Assembly: GCA_038496445.1 (NCBI GenBank)
Contig: JALMLS010000365.1
Coordinates: 1-20,641, forward strand
DNA: 20,641 nt
Origin: Trichosphaerium sp. ATCC 40318
Lineage: Eukaryota; Discosea; Flabellinia; Trichosidae
Direction: 5' to 3'
Both the position numbers and the translations under genes were made by a program. Under the pieces are notes generated by a model that saw nothing but the letters and a program-made list of their open reading frames with translations, searched no databases and had not been told where the DNA came from. Shown here in pieces: positions 1 to 10,030 of this stretch (positions are counted from its first letter, which is position 1; each line of letters opens with the position of its first letter).

Positions 1-324
1 ATTGGTTGCTTCTTTGGCATTTCCATCAAGCTCAGTTGTAGCTTTTGCAGCATTGCTACTGGCTTTATTAACAGCTTCTATAGCGTCTGAAGTAGCTTTT
101 ACGGCGGTATCTTTAACAGACTCTCCTGCTGAACTAACTGCTTCCACAGCCTTACTTCCTGCCTCGGTTACAGCATCTGTAGCTGTTGAAGCTGCAGCTG
201 CTAGTTTGTCTTCAGGTTCTCTTGGTTGAGTAGCACCAGCAACGGTCTCCTGAACGTATGTAGCTGCCGCAGCCAAGTTTTCTTGAACGTATTCCACGGT
301 TGTTTTTTGTTTATCTGTTGACAT
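1..324 (-). CDS. Ala-rich LEA-like amphipathic helical protein, 5' part, runs off window
   Basis: Open from an ATG at 324 to the window edge, 108 codons with no stop. It begins MSTDKQKTTVEYVQENLA and goes on with Ala/Thr/Val/Lys/Glu-rich sequence, with repeated AA(x)VQE, DAVTEAG, AVEAVSSAGE, SVKDTAVK and DAIEAVNKA-like units spaced about 11 residues apart. This composition is typical of late-embryogenesis-abundant group 3 or apolipoprotein-like amphipathic helices, which are soluble stress or membrane-protecting proteins. There is no signal peptide and no cysteine. A TTTTATAAAG stretch lies about 20 nt upstream of the ATG on the coding strand. The frame on the opposite strand (2-229) is its shadow. 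The strand choice is firm because of the composition; the family name is an inference from repeats, and the 3' part is unseen. Confidence 0.72.
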   Translation of the reverse strand, partial: MSTDKQKTTVEYVQENLAAAATYVQETVAGATQPREPEDKLAAAASTATDAVTEAGSKAVEAVSSAGESVKDTAVKATSDAIEAVNKASSNAAKATTELDGNAKEATN

Positions 325-891
325 GTTGTGGTGTGTTGTTACTTTATAAAATAGATTAAAACTAAAATTGTCGAAATTTCTAGTTTTTCGGACTATTTCA
401 CCTTAATAAGGGTTGATATTCGCTCGTTTTAATCACACTTTGTGACTTCTACTTCGTTGAAAACATGAAAAACGGAGGGTGAGAAGGAGTTATGAGGAAT
501 AAGACTTGTTTGAATAGCATGTAGGACGGTCGGAAGTATTCATTAGCTTACTACACAATCAAAGTCCTGCCAATATCAAATTATGATACCGTAAGGATAC
601 ACAATAAAAAAACGCTTGTACAAAAGTAGCCAGAAAATATGTACAACATACCAACCTCAAGTACTGTTTTTGATGTACGCACATTCCACTAAAATTATAA
701 TTTCAGAAAAACCAATCGATCACGTGACAGCAGATACAAAAGAGAACAAAATAACAGAAGAACAATGATAAATAAATTAATGTTATCTTCGTTTTTGTTC
801 ATTTCTTTCTTTTATTTTATGGTACAACGACAAAGTCGTTTTCTTGCTGTCGCTCGTTCTGTTAACAAGCGTTATTAGCGAAAATATATAA
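325..891. other. intergenic, no gene seen
   Basis: AT-rich spacer between two minus-strand genes. It should hold the promoter of the LEA-like gene and the 3' end of the next gene. I see no convincing exon, tRNA or repeat in it. A CACGTG palindrome occurs near 720. Confidence 0.5.
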
Positions 892-1837
892 TTATACTCC
901 ACGTACTTTCTCACGTTGCACAGCAACTAAAGTTGCCCGCAAATCATCTTCTAATTGTTCTAAAACATCATCTGAATGTTTATGTAAATGCTTCCCTTGA
1001 AACATAAGTAATTGTTGTTGCAGCCTAACATTCTTCTGCAACATTTCTGTAATAGTCTCATTCGCTCTAACAGAAAGTAATAAGCAAACAGACACAAGTC
1101 GAACCGAAAGACAAAAAACAAGTTTTTTTTTGGCGTTTTTCTTTGTACTTGAGCAATTCTGCTAAGGTCGCATTTTTTTTCTTCTCGTCTGCCATATTGG
1201 CACTTCTTCTTCTTTCTTTTGTCATTTTTTGTGTAATTTGTATAGTCCTAGCAGGTGGTTCCCTCACTCTATTAAAGCTACTTGAACGTCGCTTGTTAAC
1301 ACTACAAGTAAACTATAAGTAACTCCACACATTTGTCAATGACGTACACTATTGAATTACGCCTAGCGAGGAACGTATCACTAGATTCTAGAGATATTAG
1401 TAATATGAAAAAATCAATCAAAAAAAGTGTATTCAGACAAATTCAAAAAAAACTGAAAACTAGTGGCGTACTAGGTGATGGTGTATCATTTGCAATGCTT
1501 AATGTTGTACTACGCCTTCTTAGGCTCTTATTTTTCTTCTTCTTTGGAACAACTATAGGCGTTGCTGACCGTCTGCCTTTCTTTTTTTGAGGCGAAGTGA
1601 CTCTAAAAAAAAAATCAAAAAAAATCAATGAACAAAACGGCGTCACTTCATCTCTGACGTACTCTTAGCCTCGTTTTGGATTTTTGAAAAAACTGATATA
1701 GTTGCTCTATCTGATTTATCAGATAAGCTTCTAGGTCTCTCAACAACCTTGTCTGATGTGCCAGAAGTAGTTTTTTCTGGATCTTGACTTGCATTAAAAT
1801 AATCAAGAAGAGTCTTTTCTCCCGTGTCAACACTCAT
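892..1837 (-). CDS. basic, probably nuclear protein with C-terminal coiled coil (5 exons)
   Basis: Unrecognised protein of about 220 aa. Proposed exons, in coding order: 1837-1663 (starts MSVDTGEKTLLDYFNASQD), 1600-1472, 1387-1348, 1268 to about 1125, about 1062 to 892. Donors GTACGT, GTACGC and GTACGT end exons 1, 2 and 3. A TACTAAT branch site lies about 10 nt before the exon 3 acceptor. Frames join as phases 1, 1 and 2. Intron 1 needs the second AG of an AGAG acceptor, and the last intron is ambiguous. Exon 2 is very basic (PQKKKGRRS, PKKKKNKSLRRRS), like a nuclear localisation signal, followed by Ser/Thr-Pro sites. The C-terminus is a coiled coil (MLQKNVRLQQQLL ... VLEQLEDDLRATLVAVQREK) with a faint likeness to plant MADS K-boxes, but no MADS domain is present. 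KTLLDYF near the N-terminus loosely recalls a PIP box. Function unknown. Confidence 0.5.
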
Positions 1838-2019
1838 CTATAGACTCGTTTAGTATCATTCTAACACTAAAGAAACCACTAGAAATAATAGACTATACCT
1901 CCTCTGGTATCTTGACACCTCTTGCACTACAACAGAGTTAGACAGGACTGATTGAAACCGTTCTATTTTATTTTTACCTTTTCTTTACCTTAAATGTCAC
2001 ACTCCGCGTCATTGGACTA

Positions 2020-3092
2020 CTAAAGCGGTCCTCGAGCGCGCTCAAATCTATTGCTTGTAGTTCTTCTGGTTTGGCTATAATCTATTAAACAGAAGCCCGA
2101 AAAAAAGCGCTTACTTTTACTCTTACTATCTATCTCAGATTTGGTTGATTCTTTGATGGTGTCTACAAAAATGTAACTACCATTGATTTTGCTTCAGCGT
2201 TTGCGTACGATGATTGCGTATGCGTATAGATTTATGCTTTACAACCTGATAACGTGCTTTAAATTTATCACCAATTGCAAGCATATCTCCATTTTCTAGT
2301 GGGCGCATACGCGTACCTAAGTGATAATAAGGCGTAAAGCTAACAGAATTCTGTTTGTTTTGATTTTCTTTTTTCTGAAGAGCGAAAATGATTCAATTGA
2401 TGGTTTATGTACCCAATCCAATGCCATTGATATTGAGACGCGTAGAGTCGCCTGTAATATTATTTATGAGCACCTACAAGCTGAGTCAGCTAAAAACTGA
2501 CATTATTGAGCGATAATGCCTCTCCACGCAGGTCAGGGCACTTTTATATGTTTTCGGAGTGTTGTAGACGATTTAATGAAGACACGATCTAACTTTGGAA
2601 TTACCTTGCCTTCGCTACTGCGACTGATTTCAGCGTGGATGCGAGCGATTGACCGCGATTGTAATTGTATTTTGAAGCCTGAGACCGTTGATAGGCTAAA
2701 TGCGCAATAAGCTGAAATTCTGTACTAGCGGCTTGAACACGCACTCTGAACCAATATATAAATTGGATGTTTTTAAATCATACTCAGTTGTTTTGCGCTC
2801 TTGCCCGCGCTGAATTAGAACGAGATAAAAAGCCATCAAGCTGGTATTAGCTTTGTTAGTTTGCCGGTTCGTCAAAATATTTTAAGCCACCTTGTCCACT
2901 TTGTAGAGTATAGACAAGGCGTAAACTTCTTGGTTTTGGTGAAATTACTAAAATGTCACTTAATACAGTCCACAAAAAGTCCAGCCTAAATTTAGTACTG
3001 GAGGTAATGTAGCGCAGAATGGGCCGATGTTGGCAGCTAATGCACATTGACCTTTTTATTCCTACAGCGTCAGGGCAAAGGATCACGTGCAT
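2020..3092 (-). CDS. FHA-domain protein, spliced (about 188 aa)
   Basis: Phosphothreonine-binding forkhead-associated domain protein, unreadable in any single frame. Proposed exons: 3092-2999, 2947-2891, 2711-2586, 2451-2413, 2316-2209, 2162-2020; every junction is phase 1 and the total is divisible by three. Exon 3 carries SRSIARIHAEIS, matching the FHA signature (S-R-x-H-A). Joining the next two exons gives KLDRDSTRLNINGIGLG and then TRMRPLENGDMLAIGD, the expected second half (D-x-S-T ... N-G ... L-x-N-G-D-x-x-x-I-G). The three introns after exon 3 begin GTGTCT, GTACAT and GTACGC and end CAG, TAG and TAG. The tail is Lys/Ser/Arg-rich. The FHA core exons are firm. The first two exons (which include a CPDAV...CISC stretch) and the ATG are tentative, and the C-terminal end could differ. 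FHA proteins usually act in nuclear signalling or DNA-damage responses; no partner is visible here. Confidence 0.6.
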
Positions 3093-3349
3093 GTGTTTTC
3101 TAAATGGCTACACACAAGATGTTGATAATGAATTTAAGTTTCCGATTCCTGTGAGAACGAGACCATGATCAGTATTGTTTGGTTTTATGTACAAGTGATT
3201 TATTTGAATTAGGTACAAGGATGTCAAGACAAGGTTTTAAGTGCAACTTGAGTTTGAAAATGAAAAGTTGTTTTTGAGGTTTTGAGTGAAACGAAATGAA
3301 TTCCAATTGTCCTTGTGAGACATCTGTAGCTTCTGTATTTCTCGGTGGT

Positions 3350-4346
3350 TTAAATGTGAACCATAGCAAACATAAGACACACTACTATAATCACTGTGGT
3401 CGTCATACTGTTTGAAGCAGATCCCGAGTGTTGTTTAGGTTGTGTTCGCGCCTTTGTTGGTGTGTATGTTGGTGCTACAGTTGGTGATACGGTTGGTGCA
3501 GGAGTAGGTGTCATAGTTGGCATTCGTGTTGGGGTATCTATTGGGACTAGAGCTGTACAAAAGTTAAAAGATTGAATGATAGGAGAATAAAAAAAGAACG
3601 AAAAGACGATGTATTGATTGAAATAAGTACCTTCTCTACAATCGACTCCTTGGGTACATATACTACCTGTAAAACAATTTTGTGTTGTGTGGTTAAAGCA
3701 TTGGCTATCTACACCTTCAGTTGTTGCTAAAAGAAGAGTTATTTATTGAACGAAATATCAATTTCAAAAAGAACGTACATTCACAATAACCAAGTCCATG
3801 ATCGCATACAATATCCTTGAAACAGTCCTGAGTACTTTCATCGTAACAGATTGCCTCTCTTCCCTCTTTACATATTTTCGTTCCCACAGGGCAATTGGTG
3901 TAACCATCTGCGCAACTGTGTACTTCTGGATCGTAACATCCACCAGGATAAATTCCAGCTAGAAAACACATTAATTTCAATTTCAAATCAATGATTGATG
4001 TGGTACCTTGGCAATATTCCTCTCCGATATTACAAACGTTACCACCTGCTACACAATGCTGTGTATCTAAATGGTAACATTCGCTCTCCATAAGCGCCTC
4101 GATATTCGTGCATACACCGATAAGCAATCCTGAACATATTTTACCCCCCAGACATGATTTCTGTGAGCTATCAAAGCAACCACCAACACCAAAAGGACCT
4201 ATTATTTGAGTGAGTGATTTTCATCATTGTAAAAAAAAATATAGTTTTAGATTTGACGTACCTGGGTCGCAAATCGAGTACGTGCAATTCTTACAACATG
4301 CAAGAGAAGCAATAGATAAAATAAGAAGAGTGAGTAGAGTATTCAT
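3350..4346 (-). CDS. cysteine-rich surface protein, inverted copy A (5 exons, 251 aa)
   Basis: Secreted or surface protein. Exons: 4346-4262, 4198-4007, 3958-3779, 3726-3631, 3552-3350; all introns are phase 1 and the total is 252 codons including the stop. Order: signal peptide (MNTLLTLLILSIASLA, with CC just after); modules CFDSSQKSC..., CYHLDTQHC..., CYDPEVHSC..., CYDESTQDC... and CFNHTTQNC..., each with four cysteines; a Pro/Thr stalk (repeats of TPTPAPT and SPTVAPT type); then SGSASNSMTTTVIIVVCLMF and a short hydrophobic end with no basic tail, which looks like a GPI-attachment signal. Modules resemble short CYDP-type carbohydrate-binding repeats, from memory only. It is head-to-head with the copy at 5637-6724 inside a long inverted repeat. 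No catalytic residues are seen. Ligand and function are unknown. Confidence 0.85.
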
Positions 4347-4538
4347 GATGAGGCTGTTGTTGTTGCGGTTGTAGTTGTTTGATATTATGATTTTTTAAGT
4401 TGTCGTTTTAAGCAATATTTTATCAATCACTTCTTTGATTATTGGTTCATCAGTTTTCGATCTTATTGTGCTGTCCTGGTTCTCAATCTCAAGCTTCAAA
4501 CTAATCACATATTGTTATAATGTGTTGGGTAGTGTGTA
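3588..4538 (-). repeat. left arm of long inverted repeat
   Basis: This ~950-bp segment is repeated in reverse at 5445-6450. It covers the first four exons and introns of copy A plus about 190 bp of 5' flank. The inner end is sharp: TTGGGTAGTGTGTA matches, then similarity stops. Introns 1, 2 and 3 match base for base, including a run of nine T. The outer end lies within intron 4, after a shared CATCGTCTTTTCGTTC stretch. Confidence 0.9.
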
Positions 4539-5444
4539 GCAAAAAAGTAATATTAATTAACAACATCAATTAACAACTCAACGTTTGTCTCTACGTGATT
4601 GAAAAGAGTGTCCGCAGTAGTTTTCTAAAACTCAACTCCCTCATGAATACCAACCGCTGCCAACGTATGCTGCTCGTTTGCATACATGCTGAAGGAACTA
4701 TATGTTTTTCTCGCTAAACGACAATGCTTCAATACCAAGTTGTATCGTAGAACAATTGTGGCTAGAAAATGCAGCTATGCTTAAGTATTTTAAACAATTC
4801 GGTATCTTGCAGAACAACTGACACTCATACAATATGAAAGTTTGCTCCACCATTAAAAGGCCTCACTTTTACAACCTTGCGTAGTACTTTGTCGAACAAA
4901 GCTATCAAGCCTCTCACGCATGGAATAGTATGCTATCGGAGGTTTTATTTTACAAACAGTTTTAATGGGATTGCTCTTGTGTCACTACATACGTATTAAA
5001 AAATGAAAGAGCGCCACAGGCCGTATTGAAACTAAAACACCAAGATTGAAAGCAACCAATGTGAAACATAAGCCGCCAGTCTTTTACGCCTTGTAATAGG
5101 TACACAGCAACTTTTTTCGTTGCACAGCAACTTTCTGACATGTTGTTCTCAAAAATGTGTAAAACCAGTCTGAATCACTTTTTTGCGCGTAGAAATAGCG
5201 ATTGCGTTTGTCTTTTCTGGATTTAAAAAAGAGTGATTTTCTATCTAGAAAAAAAACTTTCGGATTCAATTTAAAACAGTTTAGCTAAAACAATATCAAC
5301 TCCAACAACAATGAGTAGAGGGCCCCCTTCGAGCTGTCCCTTATTTTATGTCCAATAGGATACAGGAATCGCACTAGCGAAATTGTGACGAGATTGAAAA
5401 CTTGAGTGAAAATACATTCCAGCTATACCGAAAACGATTAAACG
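4539..5444. other. spacer between inverted-repeat arms, no gene seen
   Basis: About 906 bp of AT-rich sequence between the two arms. Together with the ~190-bp repeated flanks it must hold the promoters of both divergent genes. I found no exon with cysteine modules, no transposase-like frame and no RNA gene. The 61-codon frame at 5084-5269 on the minus strand has no domain and lysine-rich random composition. Confidence 0.5.
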
Positions 5445-6450
5445 TACACACTACCCAACACATTATAACAATATGTGATTAGTTTGAAGCTTGAGATTGA
5501 GAACCAGGACAGCACAATAAGATCGAAAACTGATGAACCAATAATCAAAGAAGTGATTGATAAAAATATCGCTTAAAAGACAACTTAAAAAATCATAATA
5601 TCAAACAACTACAACCGCAACAACAACAGCCTCATCATGAATACTCTACTCACTCTTCTTATTTTATCTATTGCTTCTCTTGCATGTTGTAAGAATTGCA
5701 CGTACTCGATTTGCGACCCAGGTACGTCAAATCTAAAACTATATTTTTTTTTACAATGATGAAAATCACTCACTCAAATAATAGGTCCTTTTGGTATCGG
5801 TGGTTGCTTTGATACCTCTCAACAATCGTGTGCGGGGGGTAAAATATGTTCTGAGACAAACATGGGCGTATGTGCAAATACCCAGGAACTAATGGAGAGC
5901 GAATGTTACCATTTAGATACACAGCATTGTGTAGCGGGTGGTAACGTTTGTAATATCGGAGAGGAATATTGCCAAGGTACCACATCAATCATTGATTTGA
6001 AATTGAAATTAATGTGTTTTCTAGCTGGAATTTATCCTGGTGGATGTTACGATCCAGAAGTACACAGTTGCGCAGATGGTTACACCAATTGTTCTGTGGG
6101 AATGAAGTTATGTTCAAGTACGACCGATTAACATCAGAAAGTTGTTTTCTCACGTTCTGCAAAGTGAGGAGTGGAAAGCTAACCTGTTATGATGAAAGTA
6201 CACAAGACTGTTTCAAGGATATTGTATGCGATCATGGACTTGGTTATTGTGAATGTACGTTCTTTTTGAAATTGATATTTCGTTCAATAAATAACTCTTC
6301 TTTTAGCAACAACTGAAGGTGTAGATAGCCAATGCTTTAACCACACAACACATGAATGTCCTACAGGTAGTGTATGCACTAAAGGAGTTGATTGTAAACA
6401 AGGTAGCCATAATATTTCAATCAATACATCGTCTTTTCGTTCTTTTTTTT
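5445..6450 (+). repeat. right arm of long inverted repeat
   Basis: Reverse complement of 3588-4538, with the 47-nt extra intron as its largest insertion. Near-perfect in 5' flank, exon 1, introns 1-3 and the second half of exon 2; clearly diverged in the first half of exon 2 and the end of exon 3. Confidence 0.9.
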
Positions 6451-6724
6451 TGTTCAAACTTGTGTACAGCACTAATCACCAACAGCTGCTCCATCAATGC
6501 CAACGATGACGCCAACTCCTGCTCCAACTGCATCACCAACACAGTCACCAATTGTATCACCAACACAAGAACCAACACAGGCACCAACAAGGACAATTCT
6601 ACCTACAGTGACACCAAAGGCCGATAGCCTGGAAAAACAATTTACTGGTGGATTTATACTGCTAACAATTGTGGGAGTTGTTGTAGTTTTGTTGGGTTTT
6701 TGGTACGTTGTATTCTTTTTGTAG
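5637..6724 (+). CDS. cysteine-rich surface protein, inverted copy B (6 exons, 264 aa)
   Basis: Paralog of copy A. Exons: 5637-5721, 5785-5976, 6025-6117, 6165-6254, 6307-6402, 6486-6724; all phase 1, total 265 codons. The signal peptide is identical to copy A. Modules are CFDTSQQSC..., CYHLDTQHC..., CYDPEVHSC..., CYDESTQDC... and CFNHTTHEC.... Then come a Pro/Thr stalk (PTMTPTPAPTASPTQSP type) and a real transmembrane segment, FILLTIVGVVVVLLGFWYVV, that ends almost at the stop. Exon 3 of copy A is split here by a 47-nt GTACGA...AAAG intron; without removing it the frame hits TAA. The final acceptor is taken as CAACAG at 6480-6485, after a CACTAAT branch-like site, because the nearer TACAG at 6465-6469 gives the wrong frame for the stalk. 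Frames that read through these introns are shadows. Confidence 0.85.
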
Positions 6725-7454
6725 CCACCCGTTATCTGACTATTTGGATAGGCTACTTGGATTTCTATTTTATATTAGAGTGCTAAGCTTTAAGGCAATC
6801 AAGAAGTGTCTCTTTGGTTCAAATAATTGCGAGAGAGATGACACTCATATCGGTGATGTCGAAAACACAGCATGAACTTTTCAATACACTTGTTGAACTA
6901 ATAATAAACCTGTAAAAAACAAAAATGAACAAAAGTATCTTGAGATGTTGTCTAGCTACATCCATGAAAACTGACCAGTTGCTTACAGTGTTGTGAATAT
7001 ACTCTGATTAACTTAATGCTCCTTTGGGAATTGTATTTTCTTTAAAAAGCGACTTCAGAAACAAGCATACTTTGTATTCAAAGGTTTTTTTTTTTGACAA
7101 ATTCGAACGAATTTTACTAAATTCCCGAATAACGCAACTGTGCTATGGTTGAGAAAGTATGATTGAAATGTGAGCGAATAGCAATACAGTTTTGAACCTA
7201 CACGCAAAGTAGAAAAAATTGCGTAACCAAAGAATTTGGTACTTCAGTCGTAAAATTTAGGAACCTCTTAAAATTCAACCTTGCTCACACAATGAGTCAT
7301 CTGCTTCTGTTTAAGACGTAGTTCTCGATGCTAGAGGACTATACTACTCTATATTGAATCAAATTCGTCTCTGCAAGAGAGGTGCTTCTAACACAAAACG
7401 GCTTTCAACATAACAATTCTAACTTTTTATTCTTTTTAAATTAATAAGGTACAT
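6725..7454. other. intergenic between convergent genes, no gene seen
   Basis: About 730 bp between two converging genes. AT-rich, with A/T runs near 7086. It should contain both 3' UTRs and polyadenylation sites. No exon, RNA gene or clear repeat recognised. Confidence 0.5.
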
Positions 7455-9262
7455 TCACTCCCTATCGTATCCTCCATCAGGCTCGTATAGTGCACCTTCA
7501 TTATCCAGTTCAATGTCTTGTTGCTCGTAGCCTAGTTGATGTTATCTAAGGCAACATAAATATCTGGGTTACTCTTTTGACTCTCTCCGGATCTTAATCT
7601 TTTCAAGCAATAACCCATGCCTACAATAAACACACAAAACACTGCGGCAGTTAGCTCAGCAAAAAATAACAATTACGCACAAATAGTTGCAACCAAAAGA
7701 ATCAGCCACATCGCATTAATTTGGTTCCCTAAGGTCTCATCTGCAGCTGCGGTGGGCGCTACAGTTGTAGGCGCTTCTGTAGATGGTGCCTCGGTCGTAG
7801 GAGGTAGTGTTGTAGGAGCTATTGTAGGAGGTGGTGTAGGTTTCTCTGTTGGCGAAAGTGTTGGAAACTCATCTACGTATTTCGTTAAATAACATCATAT
7901 CCATCCAAAAAAGACATACCAACGAAACAATTTACACCGGCAATGCAAAGCTCTCCATTAAAGCAACTATAAATGCTAGGATCAAAACAAACATCAGCAC
8001 CTAGTAGCCGAATATTAGTTTGCAGTTCTGTTTTATCGTCTACGCTACCTGGGCAATAATTGGATGATCTATTACATATTGCTCCACTGATACAGCTCTC
8101 ATTCTGAAGGTTGAAGCAAGTATAATTGGTACCAAAAGAACCCGCTTCATAATCCGTTAAGTAACAGTTGTAGTTTTACTTTTATACCTTCACAAATAAA
8201 CTCTTCTTTAAGACATTCCGTTAAACCGTCAAGACAACTGTTTACGTCAGGGTCATAACAACCTCCTGGGAAACGACCGACTATAACGAGTAAGTATGTA
8301 TTGGCTTGGCATGAAATGCGTACCTGGACACAAAGTTTCGCCAAAAGGACAAATAAACTGGGAAAGACACAGTTCGCTTGCAAGATCATAACAACCGCCT
8401 ACAGTTGCGTTGGCTGTCCTGCAATGACCTTGGTTCACACCAGGACATATAAATCCGTTTGTACAGGACTGGTTGCTTCGGTCATAACAACCTCCAGGAT
8501 ATGTGACAGGATCTCCATTATCAGCTTTACATCGTTAGCGTTTTATTATATTTGGAACAAAATACTTACCAGGGCAATATTGGGAGCTTAATCCATCACA
8601 AACTTGCGGCTTGACACCGTTTCCTAAGTTGGTGCAAGTCTGTGTGTTTTGTCTGAAACAGATCTCGTCTGCGAAAGTATCCCCTGATTGACAGAAGGCT
8701 GCATCTGTCCCTTCACAAATTCTACCAGAGAGGCAAGATTGCGAAGCTGGAAAAAAACAACCACCAGGACCGCCCGAAACAGCTAGGATGGTTATTCAAT
8801 TGTATTGGAAAAACTGAAAAAAAAAACCAAACAAAATCGCACCTGCAGGGCAATAGTCACTTAATTTACCATCACAAACTGCTCCTTCAAAACAATTTTG
8901 CGTTGGTGGATCAAAACAAACAGATACGTTCCGATGAATACCGGCAAAACATATTGTCGAATCGTTAGCGTCAGCAGGCACAGATAAGCACACTTGATAG
9001 TTCTCGTCGCATAGTTGTACCGTTGGGTTAAGATACTGGTAGCACAGGCCTACACTCGAACCCACGTCTTCAAGGCGAACTAAATGTGCTGAGGAAAAAG
9101 ACGACACATAAAGTACTTACTGCAACAGGTTTGGCAGTTTGTGGGATCTGCAATACAACTATTATTTGTACATCTAACATCATCGTAGTCGCTGCAAGAG
9201 AACTGCGCGTTCGCTCCTGCGAATAAACACACCAAAACTACGACTCCTACTGCTGTATACAT
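7455..9262 (-). CDS. large multi-module cysteine-rich membrane protein (9 exons, 485 aa)
   Basis: Exons: 9262-9121, 9088-8843, 8782-8570, 8524-8324, 8280-8188, 8144-7920, 7872-7694, 7654-7573, 7531-7455; total 486 codons with consistent phases. The first six introns are all phase 1. Order: signal peptide (MYTAVGVVVLVCLFAGANA); about ten cysteine modules, among them CFDPPTQNC, CFFPASQSC, CYDRSNQSC, CYDLASELC, CYDPDVNSC and CFDPSIYSC; a stalk rich in Pro/Thr (PTTLPPTTEAPST type); a transmembrane segment made by joining exons 7 and 8 (AMWLILLLTAAVFCVFIVG, then KRLR stop-transfer); and an acidic cytoplasmic tail with several tyrosines (YEQQDIEL, LYEPDGGYD). The last two introns (39 and 41 nt) are inferred. 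Without them the protein stops at VATICA, giving a GPI-like end instead. Several N-x-S/T sites lie in the ectodomain. Confidence 0.8.
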
Positions 9263-10030
9263 GTCGCACTAACTCCGTAAGAAGAATAAACACCAAACAC
9301 TATTTGCTAATCGAAGAAGAGCATATTATCGTGAGTTGCAAACATACCTTAATATTACTAAGAGCTACCGCCACGACTCTTTTACTTATTTGGAGAGTAA
9401 GTACAATTGTAGTCAAAATATGTCGCCTAAGTAAATTCTTTGCGAAAGGGTTACACTTGAACCACGGCTCTACATTCAAATACATAGGTAAATAGAAACA
9501 GCGCAAGAGCTAACGTGTTTTCTACTTTTACAGTATTGCTTGAGGTTTCCAGTTCCCAAGCGAACGGTATTGAGGCTAGAACTATGTTCTTATTTATAGC
9601 CGAAAATGCTACCACTGGTTGCGTCATTAAACGTTCGCAATATTAAGTAATTAGACTATCAATCGCTAAGCAAATGCACCTACTCGTCAACAAGGGTATA
9701 TGTTGATCTTCAGTTGAAAATGAGTAGTGACTCCTCGTTTATTGAGGTTTGTAACATACGTGAGAAGTTACACCACATTCATTGTTAGGTAGTGGATTGT
9801 ATAGCACTGTGGGTGATGTACGCTGCGGTTTCAACGAGACTTATTACTTTGATCTATATGCAAGCAATTAGTATGCACAAGTAACAATGATTGTTGCGTC
9901 TACAAATACACTAGAATCGGCTGCAGAATTGAGTACAGTGAATAAGTTGTTCAGGGATCATCTGGATTAATCATTTGCTGTTCACGTGTTGATACTTGCT
10001 ACAAACTATGATAAACTGACATAGTATTGG
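9263..10030. other. intergenic, no clear gene
   Basis: About 770 bp upstream of the large minus-strand gene. Only short frames occur, such as the 63-codon one at 9304-9495, with no domain, signal peptide or splice-supported extension. Confidence 0.4.

Noticed and set aside
2-229. Ala/Ser/Val-rich frame on the plus strand
   Set aside because: It is the complement of the LEA-like coding sequence, which has an ATG, charged heptad-like repeats and no stop on the minus strand.
2516-2710. 64-codon plus-strand frame
   Set aside because: It lies opposite the FHA core exon and has no domain of its own.
2085-3180. Frameshifted pseudogene of a mobile or bacterial element
   Set aside because: First read as decay because sense changes frame several times. 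The frame changes coincide with GT...AG introns that keep phase and restore an FHA core, so a spliced gene is the better explanation.
4539-5444. Replication origin or transposon in the inverted-repeat spacer
   Set aside because: An inverted repeat around a spacer invites this idea, but no transposase, terminal repeat or iteron is visible; the arms contain ordinary genes.
3350-6724. CRISPR-like or prokaryotic system
   Set aside because: The abundant introns, signal peptides and GPI/TM anchors show a eukaryotic locus; the repeats are protein modules, not short regularly spaced DNA repeats.
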